This document shows positions 7,375 through 17,100 of a stretch of 64,000 nucleotides of DNA, in pieces. The stretch spans positions 1 to 64,000 of the forward strand of contig NZ_ANHX01000004.1 of NCBI RefSeq assembly GCF_000316035.1, read 5' to 3'. The position numbers were made by a program, and so were the translations under genes. The stretch's first letter is position 1; each line of letters begins with the position of its first letter. The notes below the pieces were generated by a model. The model made no database searches and was not told the DNA's origin. It saw only the letters and a program-made list of their open reading frames with translations. The DNA comes from Paenibacillus sp. PAMC 26794. Lineage in GTDB: Bacteria > Bacillota > Bacilli > Paenibacillales > Paenibacillaceae.

Positions 7375-7962
7375 TTGAACTATTATTTTCTGGAATCTCA
7401 ATATCCACGTAGAGGGTTTATTAGTGGCGGAACAACCTTCACTCCCCAATTAGATATGAATTATTTGGCGATAGAGAATCCGTTGCCCGAGGGAACAACA
7501 GCAGAGGTTGAGTTACTGTCTACAGTGCGCAACCTGAACGTAGATTACTTTGAGACGATCACAGGAACGAGACACGTATCAGATCGTTTTAAAAAGCTGT
7601 TGGAGGAAACGAAAACAAATACACAGTTTATTCCGACAACGGTGTGTTACCACGACGGTCGTGCGGTTGAAAAAACCTATTGGACTGCACATCAGCTTGA
7701 TCGTTTGGATGTTTTCGATTATGAATGTTCGGAATATGGGCGCAAAGCAGTCATTGCTGCATCTGTACAACAGCCTCCACGTAAGATCGTCAAAGTTGTA
7801 TCTCGAATCTGCCTTCATGAAGAGCGAATTGGCGAGCATGAATTTTTTATGCTGAATTATATAAATATCTTCAAACCGATTGTTTCAAAAGATTTTTACG
7901 AATTATGCCGAAAACATAAGCTGAATCTGAACGTTACAGAAGTTGGGAATTTAAGCATCTAA
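7375..7962 (+). CDS. Hypothetical protein resembling Imm11/Imm43-type (DUF1629) immunity proteins
   Basis: The product is 195 aa starting at a TTG (MNYYFLESQYP), with GGAAAGGAG about 11 bases upstream. A longer frame begins at 7336 but has no ribosome binding site. There is no signal peptide and no membrane helix. The short YYxL start, the central DRLDVFDYECSEY and the end (IFKPIVSKDFYELCRKHKLNLNVTEVG) recall the Imm11/Imm43 immunity proteins of polymorphic toxin systems, where the last segment reads roughly as an 'I-V-S-x-x-F' helix followed by a final strand. The resemblance is from memory and weak. No toxin gene lies next to it, so it may be an orphan immunity gene. A terminator follows. 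Confidence 0.5.
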   Translation: MNYYFLESQYPRRGFISGGTTFTPQLDMNYLAIENPLPEGTTAEVELLSTVRNLNVDYFETITGTRHVSDRFKKLLEETKTNTQFIPTTVCYHDGRAVEKTYWTAHQLDRLDVFDYECSEYGRKAVIAASVQQPPRKIVKVVSRICLHEERIGEHEFFMLNYINIFKPIVSKDFYELCRKHKLNLNVTEVGNLSI

Positions 7963-7993
7963 AATGCTACATGGATATAATGAAAGCACAAAG

Positions 7994-8028
7994 AAGCCCG
8001 CGCAGGACGTGGGCTCTTAGTCTTTATT
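7994..8028 (+). terminator. Terminator after the immunity-like gene
   Basis: AGCCCGCG and CGTGGGCT pair with one wobble around a short loop. They are followed by a T-containing tract ending in CTTTATTTC. Confidence 0.6.
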
Positions 8029-8103
8029 TCTCCACAGTTCCCACCCGGATTCTCCTCATAACTATTCCGATCGCTCCGGCTACCCGGATAGATCTGCACA
8101 TTT
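8029..8103 (-). pseudogene. Remnant B of a sulfurtransferase 3' end
   Basis: On the minus strand the bases encode VQIYPGSRSDRNSYEENPG. This aligns with VKLYSGSWSDWISYEENPV at the end of the intact sulfurtransferase, though both tryptophans are lost. The remaining gene is absent. It directly abuts the Ig-like relic that follows. Confidence 0.7.
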
Positions 8104-8185
8104 TTTGGTCATGACGATTTCGCCTGAAGCGAGGGATATGTTGTTAGAAGCATCTACCGCGTATACGACATAATGATCCAAACTG
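8102..8185 (-). pseudogene. Relic of an extracellular Ig/fibronectin-like repeat domain
   Basis: One minus-strand frame reads SLDHYVVYAVDASNNISLA and then SGEIVMTKK. This is the typical last strand pair of Ig-like or fibronectin-like repeats in secreted Paenibacillus proteins. Upstream bases (to about 8250) suggest more of the domain after a frame change. The source gene is not in this window. Confidence 0.45.
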
Positions 8186-8322
8186 GGCTAGTCGTTCCAG
8201 ATTCAGGTGCAGAGCCTTATAATTATTGGAGCTTGCATCGTTCGTGCAACGTGGGCTTATATATATTTCTGAATATCATGATAATTCTTTAAACTTACGG
8301 TTTCGTGGTTCTTATCGGCTAC

Positions 8323-8769
8323 TTAGTTTTCGATGATAATTCTGTCCAACTTGAGATTAACCGGATGTACAAGCGTATCTCCAACGGGGCATTTGCTCTC
8401 CAGGAATTGTACAAATGCTTCAACCTGCTCTTGGGGAGAATCTGTTTTGATTCGGAATGTATACCGAATATCGGAATAGCCCGGACGCACCTCTGATTTG
8501 TTGAAAAAGCCATCCAGGTCAAGATCGCCTTCTACATCTACAAAGAAATCCTTGAGGTTCACGCCGAATTTAGGCGCATACACTCTGGCCACGATAGACT
8601 GGCATGCTCCCAGCGAGGCCAGCAAAGCTTCGACCGGATTCATGCCGGTATCGGTTCCACCCAAGCTTTTGGGCTCGTCGATAATAAACTCAAAGTTTCG
8701 GGATGATACTTTCACTTGGACTCCGTCTTGCAGATGTGCAGATGCTTTAAAGGTTTGGAGCGCTGCCAT
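8323..8769 (-). CDS. OsmC/Ohr-family peroxide-reducing protein
   Basis: The product is 148 aa, the normal family length. The core MNPVEALLASLGACQSIVARVYA carries the first catalytic cysteine on the long helix. The second is in FLESKCPVGDTL, the usual CPV position. OsmC/Ohr proteins reduce organic hydroperoxides in the cytoplasm with this Cys pair. The ATG at 8769 has AAAGGAGA about 9 bases upstream. The gene lies between two sulfurtransferase relics. OsmC-like and rhodanese genes are often linked, so this may be the remnant of one locus. The promoter region holds a perfect 15-bp inverted repeat. Confidence 0.9.
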   Translation of the reverse strand: MAALQTFKASAHLQDGVQVKVSSRNFEFIIDEPKSLGGTDTGMNPVEALLASLGACQSIVARVYAPKFGVNLKDFFVDVEGDLDLDGFFNKSEVRPGYSDIRYTFRIKTDSPQEQVEAFVQFLESKCPVGDTLVHPVNLKLDRIIIEN

Positions 8770-8801
8770 TGTTTAGTCTCCTTTAGTAGGTTTTGTTTAT
8801 A

Positions 8802-8840
8802 TCTAATATAATCATACTTTTCCGCTATGATTATATTAGA
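8802..8840. promoter_or_regulatory. 15-bp perfect inverted repeat in the osmC promoter
   Basis: TCTAATATAATCATA (8802-8816) and TATGATTATATTAGA (8826-8840) are exact reverse complements with a 9-base spacer. On the minus strand a consensus TTGACA lies at 8861-8866, so the arms cover the -10/start region expected 17 bp downstream. This is the position of a repressor operator; an OhrR/MarR-type regulator is a reasonable guess. A TCTAA motif is repeated three times on the minus strand at the distal arm. Confidence 0.65.
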
Positions 8841-8962
8841 TTAGATTAGGCCAGCCATACTGTCAATCCTCAATTTTCCAAATCGTTGATCTCAGGAACA
8901 GCGCAAAGACGCATGCTTTCTTTCTTCAGATCTTTTTTTGCAGGCTGCTAAGCGAAAATGTC

Positions 8963-9004
8963 AAAAAAGGGCCGTGACCAGCCTGCCTTCCGGCAGCCTG
9001 TCAC
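8963..9004 (-). terminator. Terminator of sulfurtransferase remnant C
   Basis: On the minus strand a long stem (GTGACAGGCTGCC with GGCAGGCTGGTCAC, loop GGAA) is followed by GGCCC and six T. It follows remnant C in its own direction, so the duplicate once kept a functional terminator. Confidence 0.75.
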
Positions 9005-9041
9005 AACCCTAGAATCCACGTCTCACAATGCTATTCTGTTC

Positions 9042-9344
9042 TTATTTTTCCCCGGTAGCCACCGGATTCTCCTCATAACTAATCCAGTCGCTCCAGCTTC
9101 CGGAATACATCTTCACATTCGGGCAAGCGGAGACACCGGAACCGCAGTACACAATAATCGCGCCTTCCTTGTCCATCTTACTGAAACGTTCTTCCAACGC
9201 TTCGGCACAAGACCAGCGCCCCTCTGAATCCAACACATCTTTCCAAACGTAGTTCACCGCACCCGGAATATATCCTTCTTTGGCATCAATGGGGTTCCTC
9301 CAGACCGGCGTATCGAAGAGCGTCGCGGGAGTCAAAATTGACAC
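9042..9344 (-). pseudogene. Remnant C: truncated, deleted and frameshifted sulfurtransferase copy
   Basis: It covers the second half of the second rhodanese domain, including the active-site loop (IIVYCGSGVSACPNV). Compared with the intact copy it has three lesions. The N-terminal two thirds are missing. One extra C near 9291 changes frame before IDAKEGYIPGAVNYVWKDVL. An exact 36-bp deletion between ACGTTCG-type direct repeats turns CPNVIALEEVGFSNVKLYSG into CPNVKMYSG. It is the largest of three relics and keeps its terminator. Confidence 0.85.
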
Positions 9345-9415
9345 TTCAATATATCTATAAATTTTGTGCCGTATAATCAGCTTGAAAATATACCCTAGTT
9401 AATGAAAGTGATATT

Positions 9416-9535
9416 ATGATGAGATTTCTATATCCACGGATGAATCTTTTTGTCCCTGATTATGATCGAGATAAGCGCTCATCTCGCATGATGCAAAGAT
9501 TTGCAATCTATAACGGATACTTAATGATAGAATAA
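9416..9535 (+). CDS. Possible 39-aa small protein or leader peptide
   Basis: A short frame (MMRFLYPRMNLFVPDYDRDK and 19 more residues) begins 38 bp after a TATAAT at 9372-9377. It ends 55 bp before the large regulator at 9591. The ribosome binding site (GAAAGTG) is weak and I know no homologue. It is rich in Arg, Met and aromatic residues. It may be a leader peptide for the regulator or chance; the 245-bp region otherwise shows nothing. Confidence 0.25.
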   Translation: MMRFLYPRMNLFVPDYDRDKRSSRMMQRFAIYNGYLMIE

Positions 9536-9590
9536 GATAAAAATATAGAATCATTGAATGATCGAGTAGTTTGAAGGACGAGATGGAGGA

Positions 9591-12500
9591 ATGGAAGACT
9601 TGGCGCAGTCAGACAGAATTATGCTAAAAGCATGGCTTAATGAGAGCCCGGTTGTTTTTCAGACGTTTTTATATATGGCTATATCTATTACGGAACAGGT
9701 TCATGCGGTACATAAGCAAGGCTCGGTCTTGGGTAATTTGAATCCCGCTCATATTTGGATTGACTTGAAAACTCATTTGGCTGTGATCGAGGAAATGCAT
9801 GAGACGGATTATGTATATATCTCACCAGAGCAAACGGGAAGACTGAATCATCGGCCTGATGAGCGAAGCGATTTATATGTGTTAGGCTTGATCTATTATG
9901 AAATGCTCACAGGAAAAGCACCGTTTCAGGCCGAGAGTGCTGAAGAGTACGGACATGCCCATCTAGCTATGGTTCCCATAGGGCTGAGAGAGCTGCGTCC
10001 AGAGCTTTCCGAATCACTGGAAGCGATTATTATGAAGCTGTTGTCCAAGTCGCCAGATGAGCGTTATCAGAGCACATATGGACTGTTAATGGATCTGAAG
10101 ATATGTCTTTCTTCATTCATCGAAGAAGGTTATATCTCACCCTTTGATATTTCGCGTGCAGATGAAGCAAGCCGTTTTCGACTGCCCAGAACCCTTTTTG
10201 GTTGTGAGAGGGAAGAAGATAAGCTTCGCGAGGGATATGAACAGGTTCGTTCCGGCGAATCGGTGTTAATGTTGGTTAGCGGTCAGGCAGGGAGTGGGAA
10301 AACGGCACTCATCCGGCAATTTCAAATGCAACATATAAAAGAATGCGGTCTGTTCTTGGAGGCGAAATGTGAACCGAAGAATCACGATGTTCCCTTCTCA
10401 CCCATACTTCAGGTGCTTCGAAAGATGATTAAGCACACGTTGGGTGAAGCAACAGAGCGAGTGGACATGGTGAAGACCAGATTAGCAAAAGGATTAGGGC
10501 AGGGCGCAGGTGTTCTTGCAGCACTCCTTCCGGAAGTACAAGCCCTAATTGGCGAAATTCCTGCTGTGGAAGCTCTTCCACCTGCTGAGGCAACGATTCG
10601 ACTCCACCGTCTGGTTCCTATATTTATAAAAGCATTTATTGACAGAGAACATTCACTTGTTCTATTCCTGGATGATCTCCAATGGGCCGATTCAGCTACT
10701 TTGGAAGTTCTGCGTACCATTGTACATGATAAGGTTTTGCAGGGTTTATTCATCATAGGGACTTTCCGTGAGGAAGTCATGCCCGAAGGAATAAGTAGCT
10801 CTAATCCCGAAGCTGCAGCAACCGTATGGGTTGAGAACGCTCTTTCCTTGAATGGAAGTCATACTCCGATTTCGTTCCAGCATATTACATTATCCCCCCT
10901 GTCGTATAATGATATTAGACGATTTGTATCACAGACCTTGAATGAAAACACGGTTAGGATTCGCTTGCTTGCGGAGTCGCTATATCATCGAACGGGTGGG
11001 AACCCTTTATTTTTACATCGTCTTTTAGATAGCCTGTATAGGGAAAGAAAGATCTATTTCGATGAGGAATCATCCATGTGGACTTGGGAAGAAGCTATAG
11101 TAACAGAGATGCCTTCAGACCCGGGTGTTCTTCATTTCATTGGTGAACGTATACGGAAGCTACCGACAGACCAGATGGAGCTGCTTGTTATTGCAGCGGC
11201 TATTGGTCATCGCTTTCCTCCTTCAACGCTTGCTCTGGCAATTGGCCGTTCCTTGCCCTATACACGACAATTATTACAATTTTACGAGGAAAAGGGTTTA
11301 TTGTACCGAGAGTATGATGCCCATGAAACGGAAGACACTTATTATAGATTTCTACATGACAGGGTACAGCAGGCTGCTTATATGTCCGTTCCTGAATCAG
11401 CGAAAGCAGCCCTGCATCTGAAGATTGGACGCGTGCTGCGTGCTAATTCATCGTCCCAACAGGAAGAAGCTATTTTCGACATGGTGTACCACTTGAATCT
11501 AGGTATGGACGAGATGGTGGAGGAGTCAGAGAGAAAAGGATTGGCTGAATACAATCTTCAGGCAGGTCTGAAATCGAAGGCTGCGACTGCATATGCAGCG
11601 GCCCTGCACTATTTCGAAGTGGGATTACGACTTGTGAAGGATGACGAAAAGAGAACAGATTCACTGGTCTATCGTTTGCTGCTGGAGATGCCAGAATGTG
11701 AATATATGTGCGGTCGCCAGGCTGCTGCGGAAGAATTGCTCAACCGGTTAATGAGCTGTACAACAGAATTGGTTGAACGCTCGCAGATCTATCTGATACG
11801 GATTGGTATGTATAGTTATCTGAAGAAAAATGATATGGCCGTACAGATCGGGTGGCAAGCGCTGGAGGAATTCGGTTGGAAACTAGCGCTCAAACCTCAT
11901 AAAGCAGTAATCGTCAAAGAAGTTATGCTGACGCAAATAGCGTTGCATAACAACCGTAAAAATCTTGCGCACTTACCCATAAATCGTGACCCGCATTATA
12001 AAGCGTTATCTGATCTTATCATGGCGATATCAACGTCCGTCTTTACTATAAGCCTGGAGTTAGCTGCGATGTTATTCTCAAGATTTATTCGGTATGGCCT
12101 GAAGCATGGGAACAACGAAGCTTTTGCGTTTATACTGGCTGGATATGGCCTGGTCATTCTTAGAAATAAAATCTCTCTGTCTCGTACCGGACTTCATTAT
12201 ATTGATACGGCTATCCTTCTATCTGCCTCATTCGATAGTATGGACTTGCAGTGTCGGCTGAACTACATCGGAGGGCTTGCGAGGCTTCAACAGAATCCGA
12301 AAGAAGGCTTCGAGCATTTAGAGAAATCGATGCACTATGGGATGGAATCTGCCAATCTGACTTATGTAAGTATTTCGATGTTGACGAGTGTGACAACGCA
12401 TATTGGTGATTTGTATGCATTGACTGCACGGATTTCAGCGTATGAAGAAATTTCTCAGATGCTTGTAGATGAGGAAACTCACAGCATATTCCGGATCGCA

Positions 12501-13958
12501 AGGTGGTATATCGCGAAATTACAGGGGGAGGTTGAAGAAAGCGATCAAATCGTTTTGCCTTTAAAGAATAGTCGTTCAGAGGAGACACTGAATAATGACG
12601 TGTATTATCTCTGTACCTGCCAGATTGAAATTGCTTATTTGGAAGGACAGTATCGTGACGCGCTTGACTGGGTAGAGGAAGGGCGGTTCAACACGTTTAG
12701 GCAGACACGGATGCAAGTTCGCAAGCAGCACATCTATCACTCGTTAACTCTTGCTGCTATGTATGATGATTCGCCGGAAGAGGAGCGTGAACACATCCGT
12801 TCCAGGCTTACTAGACTGTTGCATTCAATGAAGAATTGGACGGGTTATTATGGGAATCAATCTTCAGCTTATTTACTCGTCACTGCCGAACTCAAGCGGA
12901 TTAATGGGCATCGGGCAGCCGCGACGAAAGGCTATGATGAAGCGATTCGTACTGCGCGATTAGAGAGTCATTCTTTAATGGAGGGTATTTCGTTAGAACG
13001 GGCTGCGATTTTTTATAGAGAAGCGGGCAGTTCAATTGGAGCAAATACCCTCATGGCAGATGCTTGTGCTGCTTATTCAAGCTGGGGGGCTATGGCCAAG
13101 GTCAGAGAACTGAAAGAGACGTACCTCGAGTTGGGATCAGTATCAAATGTACCGGTAACACCTTACAGGATGATGGTGAAAGAGGTTGGCGTTACATTGA
13201 AGAGGGAAAGGACATCCATAATCGCAAGCGAGAGGACGCTATTGCAGCAAATCTCCGAATGGTCCAGTACAGAGATCAACGAAACGGTACTCCGTCGTTT
13301 CCTCGAAACTGTAATTAGACATTCAGGCGCGGTGAAAGGGTATATACTGAACAGCAATGAAGGACGCTTTTCCATTACGGATCAGGCAGGTGGGTCGCTG
13401 CATGCTCAAGAAGCTATTGTCTACGCGGAGTCTATTGCTCGATATGTGATCAAAACGGGCGAAGCGGTTATGCTTGCAGATGCTTCGCGCAGCTTCTATG
13501 CAGCGGATTCTTATATTCGTCGGGTTGAGTCAAAATCGGCTCTATGTATGCCTATTCTTGTTCCAGGTAAACCCTTGCTATCGGTTCTTTATTTGGAAAA
13601 TAACTTCATTTCCGGTGTGTTTACCAAGGAGGTAATGGACATGCTGGATCTAATGATCACTCGGATGGTATACCTCAAATCACTGGAGGAATCCCATATG
13701 CTTACAATCGCTTCCAGTGATGCAGAGCTTCCTCTTGCAGTCCCATCGACGGAGGAACAGACGAAGTTGCTTGAGCAGTTTTCCAAACGAGAAAAAGAGA
13801 TCTTGCACGCTCTGGTGGATGGTTCTTCCAATAAGGAAATTGCTAATCATCTGGGATTAACTGAAGGAACGGTTAAAAGTTATGTTTATCGTATCTATGG
13901 AAAATTAGGAGTGAACCGTCGTGCTCATGCGATTGCACGAGCAAGAGAACTGCTTTAA
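9591..13958 (+). CDS. Large signalling regulator: kinase-like lobe, AAA-type ATPase, helical repeats, GAF, LuxR helix-turn-helix
   Basis: The product is 1455 aa. Residues 1-190 resemble only the C-lobe of a Ser/Thr kinase: the P+1/APE region SPEQTGRLNHRPDERSDLYV and GLIYYEMLTGKAPF are clear. The whole N-lobe is absent, and the catalytic loop is degenerate (LGNLNPAHIWID instead of HRDxxxxN) with no DFG, so it cannot be an active kinase. An orc1/AAA-type ATPase follows, with Walker A GQAGSGKT near residue 230 and Walker B LVLFLDDLQWAD near 360. Then come a long helical TPR-like region (about 620-1190), a GAF domain (about 1227-1370) and a LuxR-type HTH at the end (LSKREKEILHAL-like, SNKEIANHLGLTEGTVKSYV). 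It resembles MalT/LAL regulators with a kinase-like front end. Its ligand and targets are unknown. Confidence 0.85.
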   Translation: MEDLAQSDRIMLKAWLNESPVVFQTFLYMAISITEQVHAVHKQGSVLGNLNPAHIWIDLKTHLAVIEEMHETDYVYISPEQTGRLNHRPDERSDLYVLGLIYYEMLTGKAPFQAESAEEYGHAHLAMVPIGLRELRPELSESLEAIIMKLLSKSPDERYQSTYGLLMDLKICLSSFIEEGYISPFDISRADEASRFRLPRTLFGCEREEDKLREGYEQVRSGESVLMLVSGQAGSGKTALIRQFQMQHIKECGLFLEAKCEPKNHDVPFSPILQVLRKMIKHTLGEATERVDMVKTRLAKGLGQGAGVLAALLPEVQALIGEIPAVEALPPAEATIRLHRLVPIFIKAFIDREHSLVLFLDDLQWADSATLEVLRTIVHDKVLQGLFIIGTFREEVMPEGISSSNPEAAATVWVENALSLNGSHTPISFQHITLSPLSYNDIRRFVSQTLNENTVRIRLLAESLYHRTGGNPLFLHRLLDSLYRERKIYFDEESSMWTWEEAIVTEMPSDPGVLHFIGERIRKLPTDQMELLVIAAAIGHRFPPSTLALAIGRSLPYTRQLLQFYEEKGLLYREYDAHETEDTYYRFLHDRVQQAAYMSVPESAKAALHLKIGRVLRANSSSQQEEAIFDMVYHLNLGMDEMVEESERKGLAEYNLQAGLKSKAATAYAAALHYFEVGLRLVKDDEKRTDSLVYRLLLEMPECEYMCGRQAAAEELLNRLMSCTTELVERSQIYLIRIGMYSYLKKNDMAVQIGWQALEEFGWKLALKPHKAVIVKEVMLTQIALHNNRKNLAHLPINRDPHYKALSDLIMAISTSVFTISLELAAMLFSRFIRYGLKHGNNEAFAFILAGYGLVILRNKISLSRTGLHYIDTAILLSASFDSMDLQCRLNYIGGLARLQQNPKEGFEHLEKSMHYGMESANLTYVSISMLTSVTTHIGDLYALTARISAYEEISQMLVDEETHSIFRIARWYIAKLQGEVEESDQIVLPLKNSRSEETLNNDVYYLCTCQIEIAYLEGQYRDALDWVEEGRFNTFRQTRMQVRKQHIYHSLTLAAMYDDSPEEEREHIRSRLTRLLHSMKNWTGYYGNQSSAYLLVTAELKRINGHRAAATKGYDEAIRTARLESHSLMEGISLERAAIFYREAGSSIGANTLMADACAAYSSWGAMAKVRELKETYLELGSVSNVPVTPYRMMVKEVGVTLKRERTSIIASERTLLQQISEWSSTEINETVLRRFLETVIRHSGAVKGYILNSNEGRFSITDQAGGSLHAQEAIVYAESIARYVIKTGEAVMLADASRSFYAADSYIRRVESKSALCMPILVPGKPLLSVLYLENNFISGVFTKEVMDMLDLMITRMVYLKSLEESHMLTIASSDAELPLAVPSTEEQTKLLEQFSKREKEILHALVDGSSNKEIANHLGLTEGTVKSYVYRIYGKLGVNRRAHAIARARELL

Positions 13959-13990
13959 AAAGGTGCAATGTATGGAATAGAGTGAAGTAG

Positions 13991-14036
13991 AAGCCAATCA
14001 TTAACGTCGTAAGGGGCGCTGATATTGGCTTTTTCG
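13991..14036 (+). terminator. Terminator of the large regulator
   Basis: AGCCAAT and ATTGGCT pair around an interior loop and are followed by TTTTTC. Confidence 0.75.
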
Positions 14037-14051
14037 ACTTTTTTTGCGTCT

Positions 14052-14069
14052 TACTCACTTTAGTGAGTA
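14052..14069. other. Palindrome upstream of the S-layer-type gene
   Basis: TACTCACT-TT-AGTGAGTA is a perfect 8-bp inverted repeat with a 2-base centre, followed by TTCTTTTTC. It may be a second terminator or an operator for the gene at 14153. Confidence 0.4.
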
Positions 14070-14152
14070 TTCTTTTTCAAACCTCTAAGAATATGATAGG
14101 TCTGTACAAAATGCTATGACTAATATCATGAAGTGGGAGTGGAAGAGAATCT

Positions 14153-17100
14153 ATGGTACAGAGAGCAAGAACAGGTAGAGCAAGGAGCAAGACTGGTTTA
14201 ATAGGAATGCTGTGTTTGGTCATGATGATTTCATTATTTGGACCTATGGTGAATCCTTCGCAGGTATTTGCGGCGACAGGCTTTAGTGGTGGAACGGGGA
14301 CTGCAGGTGACCCTTATATCATTACAACACCTGAGCAGTTAAATAGCATTCGCAGTTATGGTAGTAGCTATTTTAAGCTTGGCAATAATATTGATTTAAC
14401 GGACTACCTCTCTCAAACGGGTGCAGGATATAATGGTGGTAATTACTGGACGCCTATTTCTTATTTTTCCGGCACTTTGGATGGTGATGGTTACACGATC
14501 AAGGGACTGAAAATAATTAATAACAATAATTTTATCGGTCTCTTTGGAGACTTGGCTTCGCGTTCTACTATAAAAAATATTGGATTGGAAAATGTAGAGA
14601 TCATTGGTAGTGGGATGTTTGTAGGCGGTATAGCAGGTGCCCAAAGGAGTCAGTCAACAATATCAAACAGTTATGTGACTGGTGACGTTAAAGGAAGTAA
14701 CTATGTAGGGGGCCTGATCGGATATCAAGATACAGGTTCGGTTGTAAACAGCTATTCTACAGCTAAAGTTCATGCTTCATCTCAGAATGCAGGTGGTTTA
14801 ATAGGGCTTGAATATCAAAGTTCGACCAGAAATAGTTATGCTGCAGGAAGCATTACTGGCAACAATACTACCGGTGGATTAGTGGGTGGTACTTATTCAA
14901 CCCCTAATGCTAGCGTACATGTGGACACCTATTATGATCGAGAAGTTTCAGGGCAATCGGATAATTCAGGGAAAGGTGTACCTAAGACCACTGCGGAGAT
15001 GAAAACGATTTCCACATTTTCGACTTGGGATTTTGACAATGAGTGGTTTATCAAAGAGGGGTATTATCCTCAACTGCAAGTGTTCCTGGCTGACACGCCT
15101 AGAGTAGATATTGAAGGTGGGCTTGTTACGTGGAAATCACAGATCGCGCTTAGCAGTGGAACGACGAACGCATCTATCTATTATACAACGAACGGCGATG
15201 AACCGACGCTGAACAGTACACTATATTTTTCACCGATCGTGGTGACGGAAGATATGACCATTAAGGCGATTGCTGTTAAAGGAACGACATATAATGAAGT
15301 GATGACCGAAAGCTATACGGTTATAGGGAAAGCAGCAGCACCCACAACGGGAAGTTTGTTGCCAGGGACAGACGTCGACACCACGCAATTAAATGGTGTT
15401 ACGGATGAAATGGAGTACAAAGTAAATAACGGGAATTACACTGCAGTTACAACGGATGATACTTCGGTTGATAACATTAGTGTACAAGCAGGAGATACAA
15501 TCTCTGTCCGTATAGCGGCAGAACCAAGTGTTCCAGCATCTGAAGCTCAAGTATTGACGGTTGGTATCGCAGATATTTATACCAGAAGCACAGAGTCCGC
15601 GTTAACCTCAACCATTGGAACGGTGAGCACAGGTGGCACATTGAATGAAACGATTACCAACATTCCATACGGAACAACGTTAACTGCGTTGAAGGCAGCG
15701 ATTACACCAGCAATCAATGCGATTTTTGAAGTCTATGAGGCGAATGGAATAGACCTAGCTACCACATTAGAGACGGGCAACAAAGTCATTGTTACAGCAC
15801 AGGATACAACTACGAAGACTACGTACACCGTAACGATGCAAGCAGGTGCTCCAGCGGTATATTTGTCACCTGGGACAAACGGTGGCACAACGCTTTTGGA
15901 TGGTGTTACTAATGCGATGGAATACAAAGTGAATAGCGAGAATTACGTTACCATTGCAACAGGTGATACCTCAGTGGATAACATTAGCGTACAAGCAGGA
16001 GATACGATCACTGTACGTACAGCAGCTACACTGGATACACTGCCATCCGTGGAGCAAGTGTTGACTGTTGATTTGACAGACATCAAGCCGAAAAGCACAG
16101 AGTCCACGTTAACTTCGACCATTGGACTGGTGAGCACAGGTGGCACACCGAATGAAACGATCACGAATGTTACTTACGGAACAACTTTAGCCACGTTTAA
16201 GGGAGCGATCACACTCGCAGCTGGTGCAACATTTGAAGTCTATGAGGCGGACGGAATCAATCCAGCGGTCACCTTAGCGACAGGGGATAAGGTCATTGTT
16301 ACAGCACAGGATACAACCACGAAGACCACGTACACTGTAACGATGCAAGAAGGTCCACCAGCTTCAGTATATTTATCACCAGGAACCAACGTGGATACAA
16401 CGCGTTTGAATGGTGTTACGGATGCCATAGAGTACAACGTAAATTTCGAGAGTTATGTTGCCATTGCAACGGGTGATACTTCAGTAGATAACATTAGTGT
16501 ACAAGCAGGGGATGAGATATTTGTACGTACAGCGGCTACACTGGATACACCGGCATCCGTGGAGCAAGTATTGACGGTTGGTCCAGCGGACATAAAGGCC
16601 AAGAGCAGCGTGTCCACGTTGACTTCGACCATCGGAACAGTGAGCACAGGTGGCACATCGAATGAAACGATCACGAACATTCCATACGGAACAACGTTAG
16701 CTGCGTTGAAGGTAGCGATTACACCAGCAGCCGATGCGACATTTGAAGTCTATGAGGCGGATGGAATCAATCCAGCGGTTACATTAGCAACGGGGAACAA
16801 GGTTATTGTTACGGCACAGGATACAACCACGAAGACTATTTATGTCGTGAGAGTGGAATCAGCAACAACACCAACAACACCAACAACACCAACAACACCG
16901 GCACCAGCACCAGCACCAACACCAGCACCAACACCAGCACCAACGCCAGTACCAACAGAACCAGCGCCAACACCTGTCGTAAGTAAACCTGTTTACAGTG
17001 ACAAAGTGGATAAAAAGGTAGTAGCTGAAATTAAACTAAAGGCCGAATTAGCAAGTCCAACAACCTTTAGCGATGTGAAAATGACTTCTTGGAGTTATGC

